Assembly: GCF_954871325.1 (NCBI RefSeq)
Contig: NC_088775.1
Span: forward strand, 84,917,561 to 84,981,560
DNA: 64,000 bases
Direction of reading: 5' to 3'
From: Gordionus sp. m RMFG-2023
Lineage: Eukaryota; Nematomorpha; Gordioida; Chordodea; Parachordodidae
In this document: positions 61,114 to 64,000 of the stretch, in pieces
How positions within the stretch are numbered: position 1 is the first letter of the stretch
Layout: every line of letters starts with the position of its first letter
The notes under the pieces: model-generated
Database searches by the model: none
Told to the model about the DNA's origin: nothing
The model's input: only the letters and a program-made list of their open reading frames with translations
Made by a program: the position numbers and the translations under genes

Positions 61114-61823
61114 TCTCTGCTAAACTCGGGTATTACTATAAATAAATGGTCGGGTACCGCCTTTCTAGTAAAAAACAATCTATTTAAATATATCATAAAA
61201 TTTGTCCCAATTTCTGAAAGGATGGCGGCCCTTTACTTAAATACGGCCTTTAAGCCAACAATACTTCTGAATATTTATACACCCCCAAACTTAAAGGAAA
61301 GAATACATTTCTTCGATGAACTAGTAAACGTCATTGATACACTCCCAAAGAGATACAATATGATAATCCTAGGTGATTTTAATACCAAAATAGGAAAAGA
61401 TGAGATGTATATAAAAAACAAAACTATTGGAAATTTTACGATGATTAGCACAAATAGGTCGGGCAGCCTTTCCCTACTTGAATTATGCAAAAATAATGGT
61501 CTGATGATTGAAAATACTTTCTTCAAACACAAAAATCAACACATTTATACCTTTTATAGGAATAATTATTCCTCACAGATCGATTTTATCTAATCAAATA
61601 TTCACAGTTGGTTCTTTGATGTTAAAGCAATAACCACCATTAATATTTCTGACCACAAAATGGTGGTACGTTGCTTAATGATTAAAAGCGACCTATGGAG
61701 GAACAAAAACACAAGGTGTAATGCCACTGATAGGTTACCTAGACAATTAGATTTTAAAGATAATTTTAACCATCTAAAACTCCCCCTAGTCAAGGACGCG
61801 ATTTTTACCAGACTCTCATTGAA
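61114..61823 (+). mobile_element. Inverted partial LINE copy (endonuclease region)
   Basis: 710 bases that match the complement of 59993-60702 end to end with no net length change and only a scatter of substitutions (about 98% identity by eye). It encodes GDFNTKIG and NRSGSLSLLELCKNN on the plus strand, with one stop created where the other arm reads DFILSN. The 411-base spacer (60703-61113) is not part of the match. It lies directly against a family A repeat at 61824. Confidence 0.9.
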
Positions 61824-62850
61824 AATTATGTAATTATAATTACTCTATAAAATCACGATTATTTTGATTAGAAATCAATTATAATTTTTAAAAAAGGAAT
61901 CATTAATCAATTACAAAATTTTGTAAATCATTGTAATTAGAAATTAATCAATTTTCTTAGTAATGCCCATTTATTGTGTTTAGTGATTAACTGAATAAAT
62001 GTGGTGCTTATTCTGAGAGAGGATATCAACCCTGCTATCAAGATATTCAACTAACTTTTAGATATCAAAAGTATTTGAAAGTGATCATCGAATAGCTAAA
62101 GAAGTTTGAACTATGTCATATAGATTGGTAAAAACTAATGAAATTCCTTTTGTTGACGTTTGCGTTAAGATTTACTTCATAGGGTAGAAATTAGTAGTTG
62201 TCTACATCTAAATGAACATGTTGGACTTTTTTGAAATGAGAAATTACGTTGGCTATATCTTTAGCACAAATCACTAAGGTTAGATAATTTTAGTGTCCAT
62301 GATACGATCGAATAAGTTGTGTGAGAAACACGTATATATAAAAAGAAGGTTATTAGTGTTTTTATGGCTCGATTTTTAAAAACAATTTTCCCAATTTTTT
62401 GGCCAAAAAAAATTAGGCAATCCTTGAGATTTTTCTCATAGATGGCAAAAAGGTTTTGACATCTATTAACGAAATCTCTAGGCTTGCGTAATTTAATTTT
62501 GGCTAGAATCTTAATTCAAAATTATAATGATAAATCGAGCCATTTAACAACATTAGAGGTAACGATGTGGATAATTGATGAGGAAATGAATGTAACACTA
62601 TTGGGAAAATAGTTGCAAAGGTCTTCTAATCAGAATTAAAAGCAGTAGTTAAAGGTTTGAAGGTTGAAAAGAAAAATAGAACAAGAAATAGGTAAAAAGT
62701 TCCTTACAAATGGAATCAAAAGAAAAGTGGGAAAAACGATGAATAATTTTTACGAATTGGAAAAAAATCATAGTGCTTATTCATATTCATGAATGTAGTT
62801 TAATTTTTTAAGAACGTGAGTTTACAAATTTTTTATTTACCTATGTTCCA
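61824..62850 (-). repeat. Dispersed repeat family A, copy 2
   Basis: The complement matches 3303-4310 over its whole length, with blocks such as AACCTTCAAACCTTTAACTA and TCATCAATTATCCACATCG. It abuts the inverted LINE piece at 61823. Confidence 0.85.
62354..62555. mobile_element. hAT-N1 MITE nested in family A copy 2
   Basis: Ends TAGTGTTTTTATGGCTCG and GCCATTTAACAACATTA, at the same place in family A as the MITE at 3599-3792 and with matching GAGGTA-type flanks. Confidence 0.8.
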
Positions 62851-62859
62851 CTATCTAGT

Positions 62860-63040
62860 AATGATGATTAATTAATTTTTACGTAACTGTAATTCCGTTG
62901 CTTTCATGGTAATAGTTTATATTTTAAAATAGAATATCAGCATTAAAAAAATTGAAAAGTATTAGTTTATGGAACCTTTATTTAACGGTGATGAGTTGTC
63001 TAGAAAAAAATAAAAATTGTGTTACTGAAATTTGCGCTCT
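62860..63040. other. Short AT-rich spacer
   Basis: Nothing recognised between family A copy 2 and the tandem duplication. Confidence 0.4.
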
Positions 63041-63675
63041 ATTTTTATATTTAACAATACTTTACTATTTCTTTAATTCCATATAAATCACAATATTTCC
63101 CATAGTTTATTTTCAAAATCAACATCAAATTAAAATCATTTCTATCTCATAAAAGTTTTTTTTTTCATTTCAATAAAACAAGAACAATCATATTTTTCTC
63201 GTATAATATATTTATCAAAAGTCAAAAGTAAACAAAAAAAATACCAAGTGTTTTAATATCAATTCTCGATAAAATAACTAATAAATAAAATATATTCTTT
63301 TTGATTGACATTTTATAATATATATGTACAAATATAATACAAAACTACAACAATTTTTATATTTAACAATACTTTACTATTTCTTTAATTCCATTCAAAT
63401 TACAATATTTCCCATAGTTTATTTTCAAAATAAAACATCAAATTAAAATAATTTTCATCTCATAAAAGTTTTTGTTTTTCATTTTAAAACATAAAAAAAT
63501 TCATATCGTATAATAATATTTATTAAAAGTCAAAAAAGTAAACAAAAAAATACCAAGTGTTTGAATATCAATTCTCGATAAAATAACTAATAAATAAAAT
63601 ATATTCTTTTTGATTGACATTTTATAATATATATGTACAAATATATATCATAATAATACAAAACTACAACACGCC
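63041..63675. repeat. Tandem duplication, period 312 bp
   Basis: 63041-63352 recurs from 63353 with a few substitutions and small indels; the last 100 bases (ACCAAGTGTTTTAATATCAA onward) are almost identical. Confidence 0.92.
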
Positions 63676-64000
63676 CACCCTTCATAGGCCACGTGTTCCA
63701 TTATCCCTAAATATAATTACATATATTCGCTTCATTTTCATAATCTCCAAATCTTCATTTATTTGATATCATTCCTTCATAATCTTCAAGCCTTTCATTT
63801 GTGTCATAGCTCTTGGTCAACATTACTCCCATATTTCAATCATTTTCTTATCTTCCAACACATCCGGGTTATATGTAACATATATGATAAATATATTTTC
63901 AAAATATTATAATCAAAATATATGAATCTAAATATAACTTCTTTCCCAACATAATTACTCAATATTTTGGTCTCAAATGAAATTTGAATTTTCATTTACA
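63676..64000. other. AT-rich end of window
   Basis: CTTCAT/TCTTCAA-rich, C-over-G biased stretch; no gene or repeat recognised. Confidence 0.4.

Overview
This is a very AT-rich window (roughly three quarters A+T by eye) of animal nuclear DNA. It holds two recognisable spliced host genes in a dense field of transposon remains. Both gene families are animal ones: a germinal-centre-kinase-III (MST3/MST4/STK25-type) kinase and a Ly6/Quiver-type GPI-anchored surface protein. The lineage cannot be fixed from this window; an invertebrate with an AT-rich, repeat-laden genome fits best.

Host genes. (1) Plus strand, about 21.7-38.0 kb: a ten-exon GCK-III kinase gene. It has a complete, intact-looking kinase domain, an acidic/basic linker, a C-terminal helical region like the one that binds CCM3/PDCD10 in relatives, and an unusual Asn-rich tail of about 300 residues. 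(2) Minus strand, 54.7 to 39.8 kb: a three-exon gene for a secreted, ten-cysteine Ly6/Quiver-like protein with a GPI-type hydrophobic tail. Exon phases agree at both junctions, and intron 1 is about 13 kb. All predicted donors in both genes start with GT, but none has G at intron position +5, and many acceptors lack a pyrimidine tract.

Mobile DNA. 0-21 kb: no host gene recognised. It holds a strongly G-over-C skewed block (about 0.3-1.65 kb), a dispersed repeat (family A) carrying a nested MITE, and a Russian-doll locus at 4.8-8.1 kb (pogo/Tigger-like ends around a hAT element that carries a GC-rich MITE). Further along are two adjacent tandem duplications at 9.6-10.7 kb, a Ty3/gypsy fossil at about 12.5-13.3 kb, and a hAT remnant at 15.8-17.2 kb. 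The kinase introns and the 38-54 kb region are peppered with a hAT MITE family (here hAT-N1, consensus ends TAGTGTTGTTAAA), a GC-rich hAT MITE family (hAT-N2) and small TTAA-flanked foldbacks. 57.9-61.8 kb: a nearly complete EN+RT LINE of RTE-like type on the minus strand, followed by a 710-bp inverted copy of its endonuclease region. 61.8-64 kb: a second family A copy and a 312-bp tandem duplication.

How the parts interact: a hAT-N1 copy sits exactly at the 3' end of the Quiver-like coding region and supplies its stop codon. Transposons otherwise mainly inflate introns. No rRNA or convincing tRNA gene, CRISPR or operon structure was seen.
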